Source: Hybos culiciformis (Eukaryota; Arthropoda; Insecta; Diptera; Hybotidae). Taken from it: DNA of 64,000 nt. Location: NCBI GenBank assembly GCA_964007475.1, contig OZ023273.1, positions 25,779,557 through 25,843,556 of the forward strand. The letters run 5' to 3'. The notes below the pieces were generated by a model. The model worked only from the letters and a program-made list of their open reading frames with translations, was not told the origin of the DNA and did no database searches. This document shows positions 37,301 to 50,194 of this stretch, one piece after another; the stretch's first letter is position 1, and each line of letters starts with the position of its first letter. Both the position numbers and the translations under genes were made by a program.

Positions 37301-38989
37301 GGATACAAAAATTATCGTTTTAAATATTTTTAGATTTGAAAATTTTAATAGATCTTATACATTTCGAAAAAAAAATAGAATCGAAGAAGTGCGAAGCAAA
37401 AGTTAAACTTAATTTAAACAAAATAAAAATAAATAAAGTGTTTTCCATTAAGATTTGAAAGTTTTTAAAGTTGAATTAAACTTTCTCCACAAAAAAATTA
37501 AAACTTCATCAGAGTTATTGCTGTTTATTAAACTTAAAAAAAAAAAAAAAATAAAAGTTTAATTCGATATGAATATTTAAAATTTTTTTTTAGGGATTTT
37601 TTTATTTTCATAATAATTTTCCAAGTGTTATTTTTCTCTCCAAAAAATCTACAATTGTAATAAAATAATAAAAGAAAAAAAAAATCAGATGGCTAAAAGG
37701 AATGACCAACTTTTCTATGATAATTCACCTGGAAAAACCAAATTAGAAACTTTTTCTATTTAATTTTCTTATTTTCCCAAACAAAAAAAAAAACTGAATA
37801 TTTTCCTAAAGTCATCACTTTTATACCAATTTACATTAATATTGTTATTATAAAATTTTCAATTCTTTATTGCAATAAATACCAATTTTATATAATCTGG
37901 TAAATGGTAAAAACATTATACTTAGTACATACGGTAAGAAAAAAGATACAGAAACACTTATGAACATGCGTATTGAAAATCTAGAGTAGGGAGCTTTCGC
38001 ACATAGTTATAATTGTTATCTTTTATGAACTTTTAACGTTTTCCATTCTTGTAATGAAAATTATTAGAAATTGATTAACGAAGCTTTACATAATTGTACT
38101 TGTAATTTAAAATTATGAAACTAACATTTAGTTTAATAACTTTGACATAAGAAGGTAAAATACAAGAATTCCTTTTGGAGCTTTTATATCATCTTGAACT
38201 GTGTCTTTAGCTAATCCATCTGAATGGTTTATGTCACACACTATGTTTCGCATAAGAATAAAATTTCAAGCTGAAATGTCCTCAAACATTTTTATTTTAT
38301 TTTATTTTATTTTTTTCTGTTTTTCATAATCACGAAAGATAAAAATGGAAATTTTCATTTAAAAAAAAAAAAATTAATAAGAACCAAAACAGGTAAAAAA
38401 TTCTTTAAAAGTCGATTATGCAAATCAATATTATTGCTTGGTTTTTTCTACTTGGGAGAGAGAAAAATAAAGTCTGTTTAATCTTATTATTTTATATTAT
38501 AAAAAAGGATATTTTCATCAAGGATATACAAGAATTGTTATTCAAAGTTAGAAAGGCAGCAAAATATATCGTAGAATTAGATTTTAAGCGTTTTATGAGC
38601 ATTCAAAAAAAAAAAAAAATATATTTTTTTTTATTTTGAAAGGATCATAAAATGTAAAGAAATAAAATAAACATCCAATTACGAAGGCTGTAGAATTTGT
38701 TTAGTATTATTTTATTATTAAATAGATTAAAATTATTATAATTTTTAGATTTTAGATTTTAAAGTTTTATCACCAGTTTCGTTAAGAATTATTCATTTAT
38801 TTTCTTTTTGTTTCGGATTTGACAGATATTGTGAATATATTGAATATAATGTAAAATATTTATTATCTTGTTATTTCAAATATTTATATAATAATTTAAC
38901 ACATTGATATATAATTAACAACTTGATCTTAATCAAGCTTTCGACATAAAGTGAGAATTGACAATTTTTGATTTTTGACGACTAATACC

Positions 38990-39396
38990 TTGTTCGCATT
39001 ATAATTTAAATTCCCTTTATATTCTGGAAAACAAATTGCCGTTCGCATTACAAAATTTGATGAGAACTGGAATTTGATGATGTAAAAAAAAAATTGAGAA
39101 AGAGAAAAAGTTTTTGTTGTTGAAAATTTTGACTTTTTATCTCGCTTTTTATCAATTTTTTTTGTTTTTTTTTTCATTTTGACTCGAATTTGACAAGAAA
39201 ATTGTTGCCAACTATAACAAAATTTCAAAAAATGAGTGAAAATAACTATAAATGTAGAATTCTAACCCTGATAAACTAGAATATGAAAGTGGAATATACA
39301 TATTCCGGAATATTTTTTTATATGAAAAATCCAGTTCATATTCCTGAAATATTCCGGATAACAGCATATTCCACTAATATTCTCCTAATGCGAACA
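38990..39396 (-). mobile_element. 407-bp MITE, copy 1 (TTGTTCGCATTA ends)
   Basis: Ends TTGTTCGCATTATAATTT and, inverted at the right, TGTTCGCATTAGGAGAATA. The whole unit is closely similar, in reverse orientation, to 41,472-41,878. Shared landmarks include repeated atattccgg/ggaatat motifs and an open frame (KKIDKKRDKK...VMRTAICFPE) that both copies retain. That frame probably persists because the copies are young, not because it is selected. The target duplication is unclear. Confidence 0.75.
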
Positions 39397-41121
39397 CCAT
39401 ATAAGGAAAAGGCGAATTTGAATTTCAAATTAAATGATTGAACATGTTTTCCGATAGACTTAGGAATGTTTGTACCTAATTAATTCATCGATCTAAAACT
39501 AATATTTTGATCAAATTCACATTATTTAGGATATAAGTATATTAATTTAAATAAAATGCGTAGTGCAATAATGCCCAACTTAAAAATCAAATTAGTTTTT
39601 CATTTTTTAGTTTTACTGAGTATTTTTTAAGATCATATTAAATCAACTAACATGGAATGAATTTCAAATAGCCTTACAATCATAAATTATATATAGATAA
39701 TCTTAGAATAATGAATCTTATTTAATATTTCAACTAGCAGTTAATGAAATAAAGAAACCAAAATGTTTTTCTACTGTATTCCTTAACTTTTTTTTTGTTC
39801 TTTTGTGCTTTTTGAGATGGATCATTGAATTTTTTGTAAATATATAAGAATATTAGGTTTTTCCTTATATTTAAGTACGTTGTTAAAAAGGATAGGTTTA
39901 TTTAGGCACACATTTCATTTGGGGAAGGGAATAGTAATAATTCTCCACAATGATTAACATTTGGCTACGAATTGTGTAAAAAGTTTTAAACTTAACATAA
40001 TAGTGATTTAAGTAAATAAAAAAAAAATGTTCGTTAAAACTATTAACTTACATAGTTAAACTTTTGAATTCTATGTATATTTTTATATATTATTTTAACG
40101 TAAATATATATGGCACATCACAAATACATAGTTTTATATATGATAACATAATAAAGTTAATTTATTAATTTAGTTAGAAGACTTGTACGATTTGCACTAT
40201 TTTTGTTTTATCAGAATTTTTTTTTAAACCATTAGTTTCACATTAATCAACTTTGTAATAGATGTTTATCTTGGTATCAAGGAAACGGTTGCAAATGGTT
40301 GATTAAGTTACTTGTCTGTGGAAAATTTATAAAATATTTACCTTTAGTCTGTAATAAGCATTTTAAAAGAAGTATTACAAGTAAAATATTTTTATGTGAG
40401 TTTTACTAAAAATTACTTTTTGATGGAGATTTGCTTATTTATTTTTTGTTGTAAAGCAATAAAAGAACTTGTATTTTTATACAAATAAATGATGAGAAGT
40501 TTTTTTTTGTGCTACGTCGTTTTCGCAACTTAGTTTATTTATTTTAATCTAAGTTTATTGGAACCAAAGTTCATTGAGTTCTGTTACTACTTGGCGCCAA
40601 TTCAGTGTCACGAAATGTAATTTAATTTTTTTTATAAATCGAATGAAAATATTACTTGAAAATTTTTCCTTAAATTAAGGTACATGAACAAGAGCACAAT
40701 TACATACAGTATAGTATACTAAACATACACGATTAAATGTGATTAAACTTCCACCTTTTTTTCCTAAATAAAAAAAAAAAAATTAAAAAAAGTTCAAAAG
40801 TATATATTTTTTTAATTTTTCTCTGCGATTACATTAAAATAAAATTTTATTGCAAATATTTTTTTTTTTCATAAATATTCAATCTTTGATTAAAAAAAAC
40901 ATTAATTGGAATATAAAACATATGGAGAATTGGAGGGAAAAAAATGAATGAGTAAATGGCGGGAAAAATAAATTCCAAATTTGACCCTTGTAACTTTTTT
41001 TATTTTGGTCTCGCATTATAAAATTTGATTGTATCATTTCTTTGACGGGCATTTTTTTTGCCAAAAGAAAAAAAAATATTTAATGGTTCTCTTTTTCTAC
41101 AATATTTATTTATGCATATTA

Positions 41122-41152
41122 TTTTTTTTATATATATATATATATATATATA
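41122..41152. repeat. (TA)n microsatellite, left of the hAT element
   Basis: A TA tract abuts the left end of the hAT element, and a longer one (42,287-42,337) abuts the right end. The element evidently inserted into a TA microsatellite. Confidence 0.85.
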
Positions 41153-41368
41153 CAGGCCCGGCTCGTGGTTTTTTTTGTGTGTGTGCAAGGAATGATTGGC
41201 GCCTTTGAAAAAGTTTTCAATTAGATACTCAAAGGGTACAAAAAGCAAACACTAGCTAAATTCCATTTTTCTTGCCCGATAGTTGATCCGAAGTAATTTT
41301 TGATCAGTTTTAATTTTGGAAAAGTTCTCTCACCTTTAGCGACTGAAACGGGTAAAGTTAGTAATACC

Positions 41369-41987
41369 ACAAAGTAAGCATAAATAAGAGAAATTCATTC
41401 CATACAAAAAATTCATATTAAAAAAACTAAACAAAAATGTGGGTCTATATGAAATCACTATCCCAATAATATGTTCGCATTAGGAGAATATTTGTGGAAT
41501 ATGCTGTTTTCCGGAATATTTCAGGAATATGAACTGGATTTTTCATATAAAAAATATTCCGGAATTTGTATATTCCACTTTTATATTCCAGTTTGTCAGG
41601 TTTGGAATTCTACATTTATAGTTACTTTCACTCACTTTTTGAAATTTTGTTATAGGTGGCAACAATTTTTTTTGTCAAATTCGAGTCAAAATGAAGAAAA
41701 AACAAAATAAAATTGATAAAAAGCGAGATAAAAAGATAAAAATGTTTTCAACAACAAACATTTTTTCTCTTTCTCAATTGTTATACATCATCAAATTCCA
41801 GTTCTCATCAAATATTGTAATGCGAACGGCAATTTGTTTTCCGGAATCTAAGTGGAATTTAAATTATAATGCGAACAAGGCATAATGGGATAGTGATTTC
41901 ATTTTTTGATTTCATATTTTTTGTTTAATTTTTTTAATTTGATTTTTTTGTATGGAATGAATTTCTCATATTTATACTTCCTTTATG
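41369..41987. mobile_element. Foldback element inserted in the hAT transposase relic, 8-bp TSD
   Basis: Inverted arms share taagagaaattcattccata and extend to ...gaaatcactatccca / tgggatagtgatttc. GTAATACC occurs on both sides (41,361-41,368 and 41,988-41,995). Removing the element and one copy of this duplication brings the two transposase fragments together across the expected LR.LLTLPV motif, apart from a small frameshift. This supports the boundaries. The centre of the element is itself interrupted by a MITE. Confidence 0.82.
41472..41878 (+). mobile_element. 407-bp MITE, copy 2, nested in the foldback element
   Basis: Same family as 38,990-39,396 but in opposite orientation, about 2.1 kb away. 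It begins TGTTCGCATTAGGAGAATA and ends TTATAATGCGAACAA, splitting the foldback element near the point where its arms meet (cactatccca / tgggatagtg). It is the innermost, hence youngest, layer of a three-level nest. Confidence 0.78.
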
Positions 41988-42283
41988 GTAATACCCTTAA
42001 ATCAGTGCATTTGGAAAGAGTTCTTCAACATTATTGTTATAAATCCAGTTTAAAATGTTTTCTGGATTAATATCATTTTCAATTTTGCGAGACAACAATT
42101 TCAGATAATTTTGTAGTTCGTTTGCTCCAAAAATCAAAAACTCAAAAAAAATTTGTATACATTTAAAAAAAAAATTATTTTTGTTGAAATTTAAATTTCA
42201 TATTGGCTTGTAGGCGCCTTTTCATTACTGGCGCCTACGGCGCCTGTGTGCAGTGCACAGTTCGCACACGCCTCGAGCCGGGC

Positions 42284-42286
<3 letters not shown>

Positions 42287-42337
<51 letters not shown>
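42287..42337. repeat. (TA)n microsatellite, right of the hAT element
   Basis: About 25 uninterrupted TA units. Confidence 0.9.
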
Positions 42338-42340
<3 letters not shown>

Positions 42341-45300
42341 ATTGCTGGTAAAAGGAAAAGTTGTAAAATTTTATGACGAAAATTGAAAATAGAAAAAATT
42401 TTGTGACAAATATCTACGTAACTTTTTCAGGGGCCATTGATTTTATGTTACGATATTTAAAGTATGAAATATGATGTTTCTGAGTCAATATTAAAAACTA
42501 GTTATCAATTTGAGGCTAACAATTCTTGTTAGTGATTATAAAAAATATTATATTTAATATTGTATATAGAAAAAATTAAAATTGGGTAAATTTGATAATC
42601 TTGAATTAAATTTGGCTAACATATCTTATTAAATTCTTGTTAAAGTTTAACAAAACTTTTAATCGATGTGACAAAAGTTTTTTGGTTATTTTTTTTTAAG
42701 AGTATAGATAGAATTATCGAAATTATCTAATGTTATTATTCTAATACTATGTAATGTTTAAAGAAGTTTTCATATTAAGGATAGCTTATACATATGTACA
42801 TAATATAAAATTAAAAAAAAAACTCTGAAATGTTTAAGGAGATACTGCATTTTTATTTGCGCAGCTTGAAAGAGTTTTTATGTTTTCAGACAGAGAAGCG
42901 AGTTATTTTAAAATTTAAATTGGTTTATTAATAAAAAAAAAAATATTTTTATTTGACAGATACTATGGAATAAATAAACTTTTGGCTAACAAAATGTAAA
43001 AGCATGAACTACAATGTATACATACTTTCTACAAGTAATAATATGTGACATTAAAAAACATTTTTTATTCAATAATAATTGTTGACGGTCTGTCACAATT
43101 AGATAACATAAAACCAACAATAACACTATATGGAGCTTTTTGATATTAAAGCAGTTCAATCCTTATCGAATAACATAATAATATATTGAGCAAATACAAG
43201 CAGCATTAAATTGAATCTGAAATTGCATAAATTGGTACCTCTGGATTAATACACTGGATTTTTTTTTACCCGATTATAAAATTTGATATATAAATATAAT
43301 GTATTATATATATAAAATTGTTTTCTATATAATTTAATAAAATATGAAAAAAAGTTTTTTAATTATTTCGTTACAACATTATATAATGGTATTTTGTGTC
43401 CTTTTTTTTTTTTTTTTTTATAAAACAAGAGTAAACAGAATTTGTGTGTATATTATGAACAAAACTTAACTATACCCTTCTGAGTTCTGTGAGCCAGACA
43501 TTTTTTTAGACCAACAAGATATTCAGTTAATTTTAATTAAGTTTGGCTTGAAGTGAAAATGTAATAAATATGTTTTTGATCATTCCAGGAGTACCTAGTC
43601 TGTTAACCCTGACTCTTAGTAAGCTAAGATCAATCGATTTAAGTACTTCATTTTTTACCACATCTTATTTTAGGATCAATGTACGAGTTCCTATATTATA
43701 TGTTAAGAGCATAATAGGATTGCGATGTATATTTTACAAATAATTCTTTTCACATTTAAAACTCAAACGTTTTTTCTAAATATTTATAATTTTTTTTCCC
43801 ATATCATGCAATAAAAAGAAAAGGACATTTTCTCTTATTCAAAAAGAAAATATGTACACATTTATATACGAAGTACATTACTGTTTATGTGATGTTCGAC
43901 CTAAATATTTTATGGGGTATGGTGTAAAAAAAATTCTGAATGAAAATTATATGAATGTATATAAAGTGTCTACAATTTTCAAGTAATTCCCTTTTAAAAA
44001 GGATATTTTTTTATGCATTAAAACTTATTTTCCCTGACCATTCAACATATTATTATATTATGTTGAATACAAATCTACATACAATTAAAAAAAACTTAAA
44101 AAACTTATAGTACAATTATTAAAATTTAGAGCTTCATTGATGAGATTACGTAATACGAATTTTTCGAATAATAAAAAAGATAAAAGCTAGAAATTTTTAT
44201 AGTACTAGTAGTTTGATAGCCTAAAGAGAGACCTAAAATAATTTTTTTTAAGTGCCAAAATATTGATTCTCAACAAAATCTTGTTGGTAGCATTTATTTA
44301 CAGATTGTTTTTGCTAATTTCTTTAAAAGTTTCAGTAAAAACGTTTAAAAAATTGGGTCTCCTTCTAAAGCTATATAAAAATAAACCATTTTGAAATTCT
44401 GAATCACAATTAAGCTCTGCATGAATTAAAAAAAAAGTTAACTATGCTAATATTCAACTTTATTATCTTATTTCCAATAACGTTTCCTATTTTTTTACTT
44501 ATACTTCAACTGCAATAAACTGTATGATCATTTGTAGAAATCATTTTATAGTCTGCTTCTGTGAGATATACATAAATTAACAAAATGACATAAAACAATT
44601 TTAACATTCTACAATATTTGAAGTTTATTATGAACTCTAAAGCTCTATTGCTACTACAGTGAATGCTGTTTACAAGAAATGGATGAAATATCTAACGATT
44701 TGGTTTAATGTTTGAATTTTCTCTATTTTTTTTATTCTAATTAGGGGAAAATAAAATAATTTCATAATTATTTGGATTAGGATAGGACATTAAATAAATT
44801 TTATAAGTTTAGCAGAGTGTTTTTTTTTAATTTAATTAAAAACATCCAATAAAAGCTTAATGATTTTTTAGATAAAAACAATACTTAAAAAAAATTGGTT
44901 GACAAAAAAAACAAGTTAGTTTTAAAAGTTATTATTCTTATTTTTTTAATTAAATATATGATGTATGAAAAATAAAATTTCTTGGACCCAAAATTTACGA
45001 ACTTATGTAAATAAGTAAATTAAAAGAGAATTTTGAAGAATAATCTTTTATTTCAATATGATCTGCACGAATTCCGTTTGGATTGTTTCAGATAAAAATA
45101 GAATTCGTTTTTCGGTTAATATTAAAACCGGCGGAATAAGCGATATGGACACAAATCTTACTTTGGTATTTTTATATGTATGTACTTTTATATGTTTTTT
45201 ATGACGAAGATAGAAACCATAGAATCTCAAAACCATAGAATCTCAAAACGTTTATCTATAACAATATCATGCGAATAAAAATTAATTTACAAACCCTCTA

Positions 45301-46183
45301 AAATCACTAACTATTAATAATAATAGAACATTTTTTGACCTAGTACACTAAATATTTTGATGTAAAAAGGGATGAAAAATCCATAAATAGTTTTTTTTTA
45401 TCCCTAACCATATTTTATGGAATTTTCTTTTTGCCTCAAGGATAATATTAAAATTCCTGAAAAATTTTTCTGGTCATTGATATTCTGTCATTGTTGAATG
45501 TTCATGTTTTCAGTTATAGAGTTTTTTTTTATGCTAGCTATGGCATTCGCGTGATTTTTTTTTCTTTATATTAATATATGAGTTTGTATCCATAGTACTA
45601 TAATAGAAGTTAATTCCTGTGTTGTTAACTTCATGAGACAAGAAATTTAAATTTAGAATGTAATGTCATTCATAGGTAAAAGTACATATGTATAATTAGG
45701 AAAGTAACTCAAATCAAATAGATGGTTCTATTGATTTTTTTTTGTTTTGAGAAAATTTTTCTTATAAAAAGTTCCCAAAGTTTAATGTATTCTGATTTCA
45801 GGATTCGTTAATTATATTGCTGTTAAGCTGTTGAAGTTAATAAACAAAGAGTTCAAAATATTTTAACGGCCATTAAAAATGTAAATTTATTAATAAATTT
45901 AATAAGTTTTTAAAATTTTTTTAAGTTTTTGAACTTTATTGTTTAAATTAAATACGACAGCCATATAGGATTTGTATAAACTTGAATTAAAAATAGTAAA
46001 TATAATTTTAACGCACGAGAAAATTTTTTTTGTAAAGACTTACTAAGTAAATTCTACGTATATTGATCGGTTAGTTGTATTGCAAAACAGAATTTGGTAT
46101 TGTGGAATTTTATGGGACTGCCTAAAAAATTTGATTTAATATTATTGTTAAAGTCTTCAGTAAATTTATAGTATGGTTAATGT
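42338..46183. other. Non-coding AT-rich interval
   Basis: No coding exon or RNA gene recognised. An open frame without an ATG from about 43,590 to 43,740 follows a cag acceptor-like site, but its product (GVPSLLTLTLSKLRSIDLS...) matches nothing known to me. Confidence 0.55.
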
Positions 46184-47223
46184 CATGGGCGCCGCCAGGA
46201 TTTTTTATAAGGTGGTGCATGTGAAAATTATATTATTTTGATTTTACGAAATCTTTGACATATTGCGGGTTCATCACTTAGTTACAATTTCCAACAACCT
46301 TAATTTAAATTAAATTTTGATTTTAGGAAAAATCAGTTGCAAAACAATATTTTGAATTCACGACAAAATTCATCTCAGTATGCTGATGCAAGGCAATGAA
46401 CTTTTTAAGATTATCTCTCACCAGGGCTGCCAGATGGAATAAATGAAATTTCCTCAAATTTTTAAGAAATTTCCCCAAAATAGACAATTCTTTAAAAAAA
46501 TTCCTCAAATTATTTTTTTTATATTTTTGTGTAATAAATTTTTTTTTTGCCCTAAATTAGAAAAAAAATTGTTTTACTCACTGCAGTTTTTCCCCATCAG
46601 CTTATTTTTGCAAGATTTCCTCAAATTTTTAATGTGTTCAGATTTTATGCGGTACTTATATGTTGTAAATCAAAAAGTTTAGTTTCAACAATGGATTTTG
46701 AGTTCAACGTACGTAGAAGAATATCGTAATGATATCGGTAAAAAAAATTTACGAGTCTGAAATTTTAAATATTGTTGACTGTCAACGTTAGCACAATATT
46801 TATGAATTTCTTCAAATTTTCCTCAGAAAAAAATATTTTCCTCAAATTTTTCCCCACGTTTTTTTTAATTTTTTTTTTCTCCCGAAATTAAAAATTTCCT
46901 CAGGTGAAACGCTCATTTAGCACATTGAGAAGGGTGAAGACTTGGACAAGATCAGCTATGTGCGAACCCCGATTGTCGGGCTTATGTATGATGAGTCTCC
47001 ATAAAAAAAGAAGATTTTTTAACCGAAGTTATTTAAAGTTCGCAGAGAAGCCACGTAGGTTACAATTATTATTTAATAAAAATTCTGAATAAAAAAAAAA
47101 AATATTGTTTTAATTTTGAATCCTTTTGTTAAAATTAACAATTTTATCAAAGTTTTAATAACTTTTTTATCAAACAAAGGTGGTGCAGTTGCACCACCTT
47201 GCACCATACTGCCGGCGCCCATG
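46184..47223 (+). mobile_element. hAT transposon relic with transposase C-terminus, 8-bp TSD
   Basis: The ends are CATGGGCGCCGCCAG and inverted CATGGGCGCCGGCAG. GTTAATGT flanks both sides (46,176-46,183 and 47,224-47,231). Just inside the right end, 46,904-47,092 (+) encodes KRSFSTLRRVKTW, RLSGLCMMSLHKKR and PRRLQLLFN, the C-terminal dimerisation region of ZMYM1-like hAT transposases, ending at a stop. GGTGGTGCA motifs repeat near both ends. Most of the transposase is missing and other sequence fills the interior, so the element is non-autonomous. Confidence 0.88.
46422..46901. mobile_element. Probable nested insertion with TTTCCTCAAATTTTT repeats
   Basis: A CAGGGCTGCCAGATGG start resembles hAT-type ends. 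From there to about 46,901 the sequence contains at least five copies of (a/t)ttcctcaaattttt or shorter forms. The right boundary ends at tttcctcagg just before the transposase fragment. No duplication was established, so the borders are approximate. Confidence 0.45.
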
Positions 47224-47575
47224 GTTAATGTCCTGGCAATTAGTACCTATTACGGAGAGAATATTCTTGAAAGAATTATATTAAATGAAACATACATAAA
47301 ATTCATTGAATTAACTTAAATATTTTGTTTGAAGTTTAATTACTTAATGTTTAATTTTGTGAAAATAATATAACATTAATAGAAATAATAAAATTTTGTG
47401 ACACAATTTTAATTATATAAATAATACCGAATAATTGTATAACGACGAGATAGACTTACATAATCTGTAAAAAACAGGAAAAAATTTATGATTTATTTCA
47501 AAATGAAAATCTGAAATTTTGATTGATTTAATGTTGAAAAAAAAATTATTAAATTTTAAAATTTAAAAAATAATA

Positions 47576-47595
47576 ATAATAATAATAATAATGTC
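47576..47595. repeat. (AAT)n microsatellite
   Basis: About seven AAT units. Confidence 0.8.
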
Positions 47596-48404
47596 TGTGT
47601 AAAAACTTTATTTGCAAATAAAAGGGAAATGTTAAAAAATTGCATATATCGATAAAAATATTTTTGAAATACTTTAAATTCAGTTTTTTATGATATGTGC
47701 ATTTTACATTTTTGCAATCACTTTACAATTTCACATAAAAAATTAAATTGTTTTTCATATGAAATAAAATTTTGTATAATATTAAAGAATCTGGATATAA
47801 CTTTTATTTTAATAATATGAAACAAGTTAGTGATAATATAACTCTATATTACACTAATTATAAAATTTAATATAATGAATTATTCATAAATGAAATTTAA
47901 TAAAGTGAATTTTAAATTTTACATTTTAATAGTACCTTAATAACTATTACAGTAGCAGCTTTTTTAAGTCTATTTTATTTTTTATAAGTTCCCTAAATGT
48001 GTAAATGTTTCGAAGTTTTTCCTCAAAAAATATTTAAAAAAAAATTTATATTTTTTTGTTTTTCTCTCAATATGTAAGCAATAACTTTTATTTATATATT
48101 AACTGCGGAGCAAAAAATGTGAAGAAACATTCATAATTTATCTCTGATACGATAGCAATATGGAAGATGATGACATTAAATTATATTTTATATTCAACAT
48201 ATATCATTTCTTTCTTCAGATATTATATATTAAATAAAATAAAATACTTGAAATTAAATAAATTACATTCAAAGAAAATGTATACTGCACTGGAAAAAAA
48301 ATTTTAGAAAATATATCGTTTTTATTAAGAAACTATTTAATGCAGCAGTATGTTCATATTGATTGGCCGACTACTGCACTGTAGCAATCAATACATTATA
48401 ATTA

Positions 48405-48950
48405 CAGGCATACCTCGATTAACGCTACCTCTTTTAGCGCTGTTTCGCTATAGAGCTCTTTTGATTTCTTGAAAAAAATTTTTTTTTCAACTTTAAAATA
48501 TTTTTTAAAACGTTTTATTTTTCTAATTTCATATTTATAATTCTTAGAATCCCTCTTTTTCAAAATTTCAAAAATAATTATGATTCGGGAAATCCTAAAT
48601 ATCAAAAATCATCAAATAATTATAATTCGGGGAATCCTAATGTGAAATTTTGTATTAATTGTTCATTCGAAATAGTGATACAAATAGTTTTATTGTTTTG
48701 TTATACCTATGTATTGAATTCTAATTTAGTTTCTAAATTAAAAAAAAATATAAATGAATTTAAAAAAAATGTCAAAAAAAAATACAATTTTTTTTTATTT
48801 TTGACTTCATAAAGTACAAAAAAAAAATTGGTCAGGAACGTAACCATATATTTTCCTGTAAATAGCACCTCTTTTAACGCTGTTTCTGTTAACGCTCAAT
48901 TTTCAGCAATTTTCAGGAACGCATCATGAGCGCTAAACGAGGTATGCCTG
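48405..48950. mobile_element. Tigger/pogo-like MITE, 546 bp
   Basis: The termini CAGGCATACCTCGATTAACG and inverted CAGGCATACCTCGTTTAGCG carry the CAGGCATACCTCG start typical of Tigger (pogo/Tc1-mariner) elements. The left flank is TA; the right flank now reads TT, probably a mutated TA duplication. Subterminal direct repeats (acctcttttagcgctgtttc near 48,428 and acctcttttaacgctgtttc near 48,868) may be transposase-binding sites. There is no transposase. Confidence 0.82.
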
Positions 48951-50194
48951 TTATTATTATCAAGCATAACGAATCAATTTATTCGTTAATTTTGACCAAT
49001 TAATATTTTATAAAAAATATAAATAGCCATCAGTTGTAATGAAATACTACTGTGTAATGAAATACTACTGGATACAATATTATAATATTATAAATTAGGT
49101 CCCTTTAAAACAAGGAAATTCGATTTTTTACTAAAATAATCTCAAGCAATTAATAAACAACAATCTGAAATTTGTTTTTACTATCTTTACATGATTTGCC
49201 TACAAGATCTTGCTTTGTCCTATTATTTAAATTATAGTGAAATCCGTGTCACCGTCGATCCGATTCGAGCTCTAATTTTTGCTTTTGATTTTGTTTAATT
49301 TAATTATACATATTATAAATTAGTGTACTTGTACATTCAAGTCATTTGATCGCATATGATTTTTCAGCCTATAAAAATCATATTGTACGCAAAGCTGAAC
49401 TATTCTCTTCTATATAGAGAACAATCTCTGTATTGGTTCACTCTATTTATATATTTTTTTAAGGTGTTAGGTATATGTACATTATGTTCCGTCTCTAAAT
49501 CTCATTCCTAAGATGTACGCTGCATTTAAACGTGTTGATATTTAAAAAAAATGATGGCAATATGTTATGTTAAATAGTAAATTTATATTCTCACAGTGAA
49601 TTGTGTACGATCACAGTTAAGATGCACATATTGTATAATTAAATGGAGTGAAACTCCATTTCATAGATTTATTTATTTTCATAAATTTTTGTTTCTTTTT
49701 AATTCGATTAATATGCTGTGAGTTCTCATAGCTTCTTGTTAATTTATGAAATATTCTTTTTATATTTATCCATCAATTGGCAGAAGGATAATTTTAATTT
49801 AAATTAAATTAAAAGAAAAAAAAAAGTAAAAAAAAAAAAATAAGTAGAAATATTTGCACGTGTATATTATAAATTCTTTTTAATAGTTTGGTAGACAAAT
49901 AATTTGCGATAGAAAATTTTAAAATTATGCTTACTACTAACTATTGCAGAAAATAATGTACATATATCTCTATAACGTACTAACTGGGTTATGGTTATAT
50001 GTGATAAAATTTTTGAAGACATTTTATATTATTTTATAAAATGTAAAAGTTGGAAGCTTAAATTAAATATTTATGCAGACACTTTACAAGTGAGATGTGT
50101 TTGCGTTCCCATTAGTAAGATTTTATTACAAATAACTATTTATTCAGTTCTAATTCTGATAATATAAAAATAAAAAATACATAATATGCTGAAA

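Larger units (their letters stand above)
29783..38985. other. Non-coding DNA downstream of Max
   Basis: The first part should include the Max 3' UTR. The rest is AT-rich with poly-A and poly-T runs and no reading frame with coding character or family similarity on either strand. Only small inverted repeats stand out (34,153 and 34,228). Confidence 0.65.
41153..42286 (-). mobile_element. Non-autonomous hAT transposon with transposase C-terminus remnant, containing nested insertions
   Basis: The termini are CAGGCCCGGCTCG and its inverse CGAGCCGGGCCTG. Flanking TATATATA is consistent with an 8-bp hAT target duplication inside a TA repeat. On the minus strand the remains of a hAT transposase C-terminus are legible: ILNWIYNNNVEELFPNALI on the right side (about 42,070-42,005) and VLLTLPVSVAKGERTFPKLK then LIKNYFGSTI on the left side (about 41,365-41,265). 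The LRILLT..PV.VA and ERSFSKLKLIK motifs are the hallmark of the dimerisation region. The two pieces are separated by a nested element. Confidence 0.88.

Noticed and set aside
41471..41885. Open frames with RDKK and VMRTAICFPE shared by two loci
   Set aside because: Both lie in copies of one 407-bp MITE; the shared frame follows from recent duplication and has no recognisable domain.
43590..43740. Open frame after an acceptor-like site
   Set aside because: No start codon, no partner exon and no recognisable domain; kept only as a note in the interval description.
46323..46508. Minus-strand frame with LVRDNLKKFIALHQHTEMNF as a gene
   Set aside because: It lies inside the hAT relic and crosses into a nested repeat; no family recognised.
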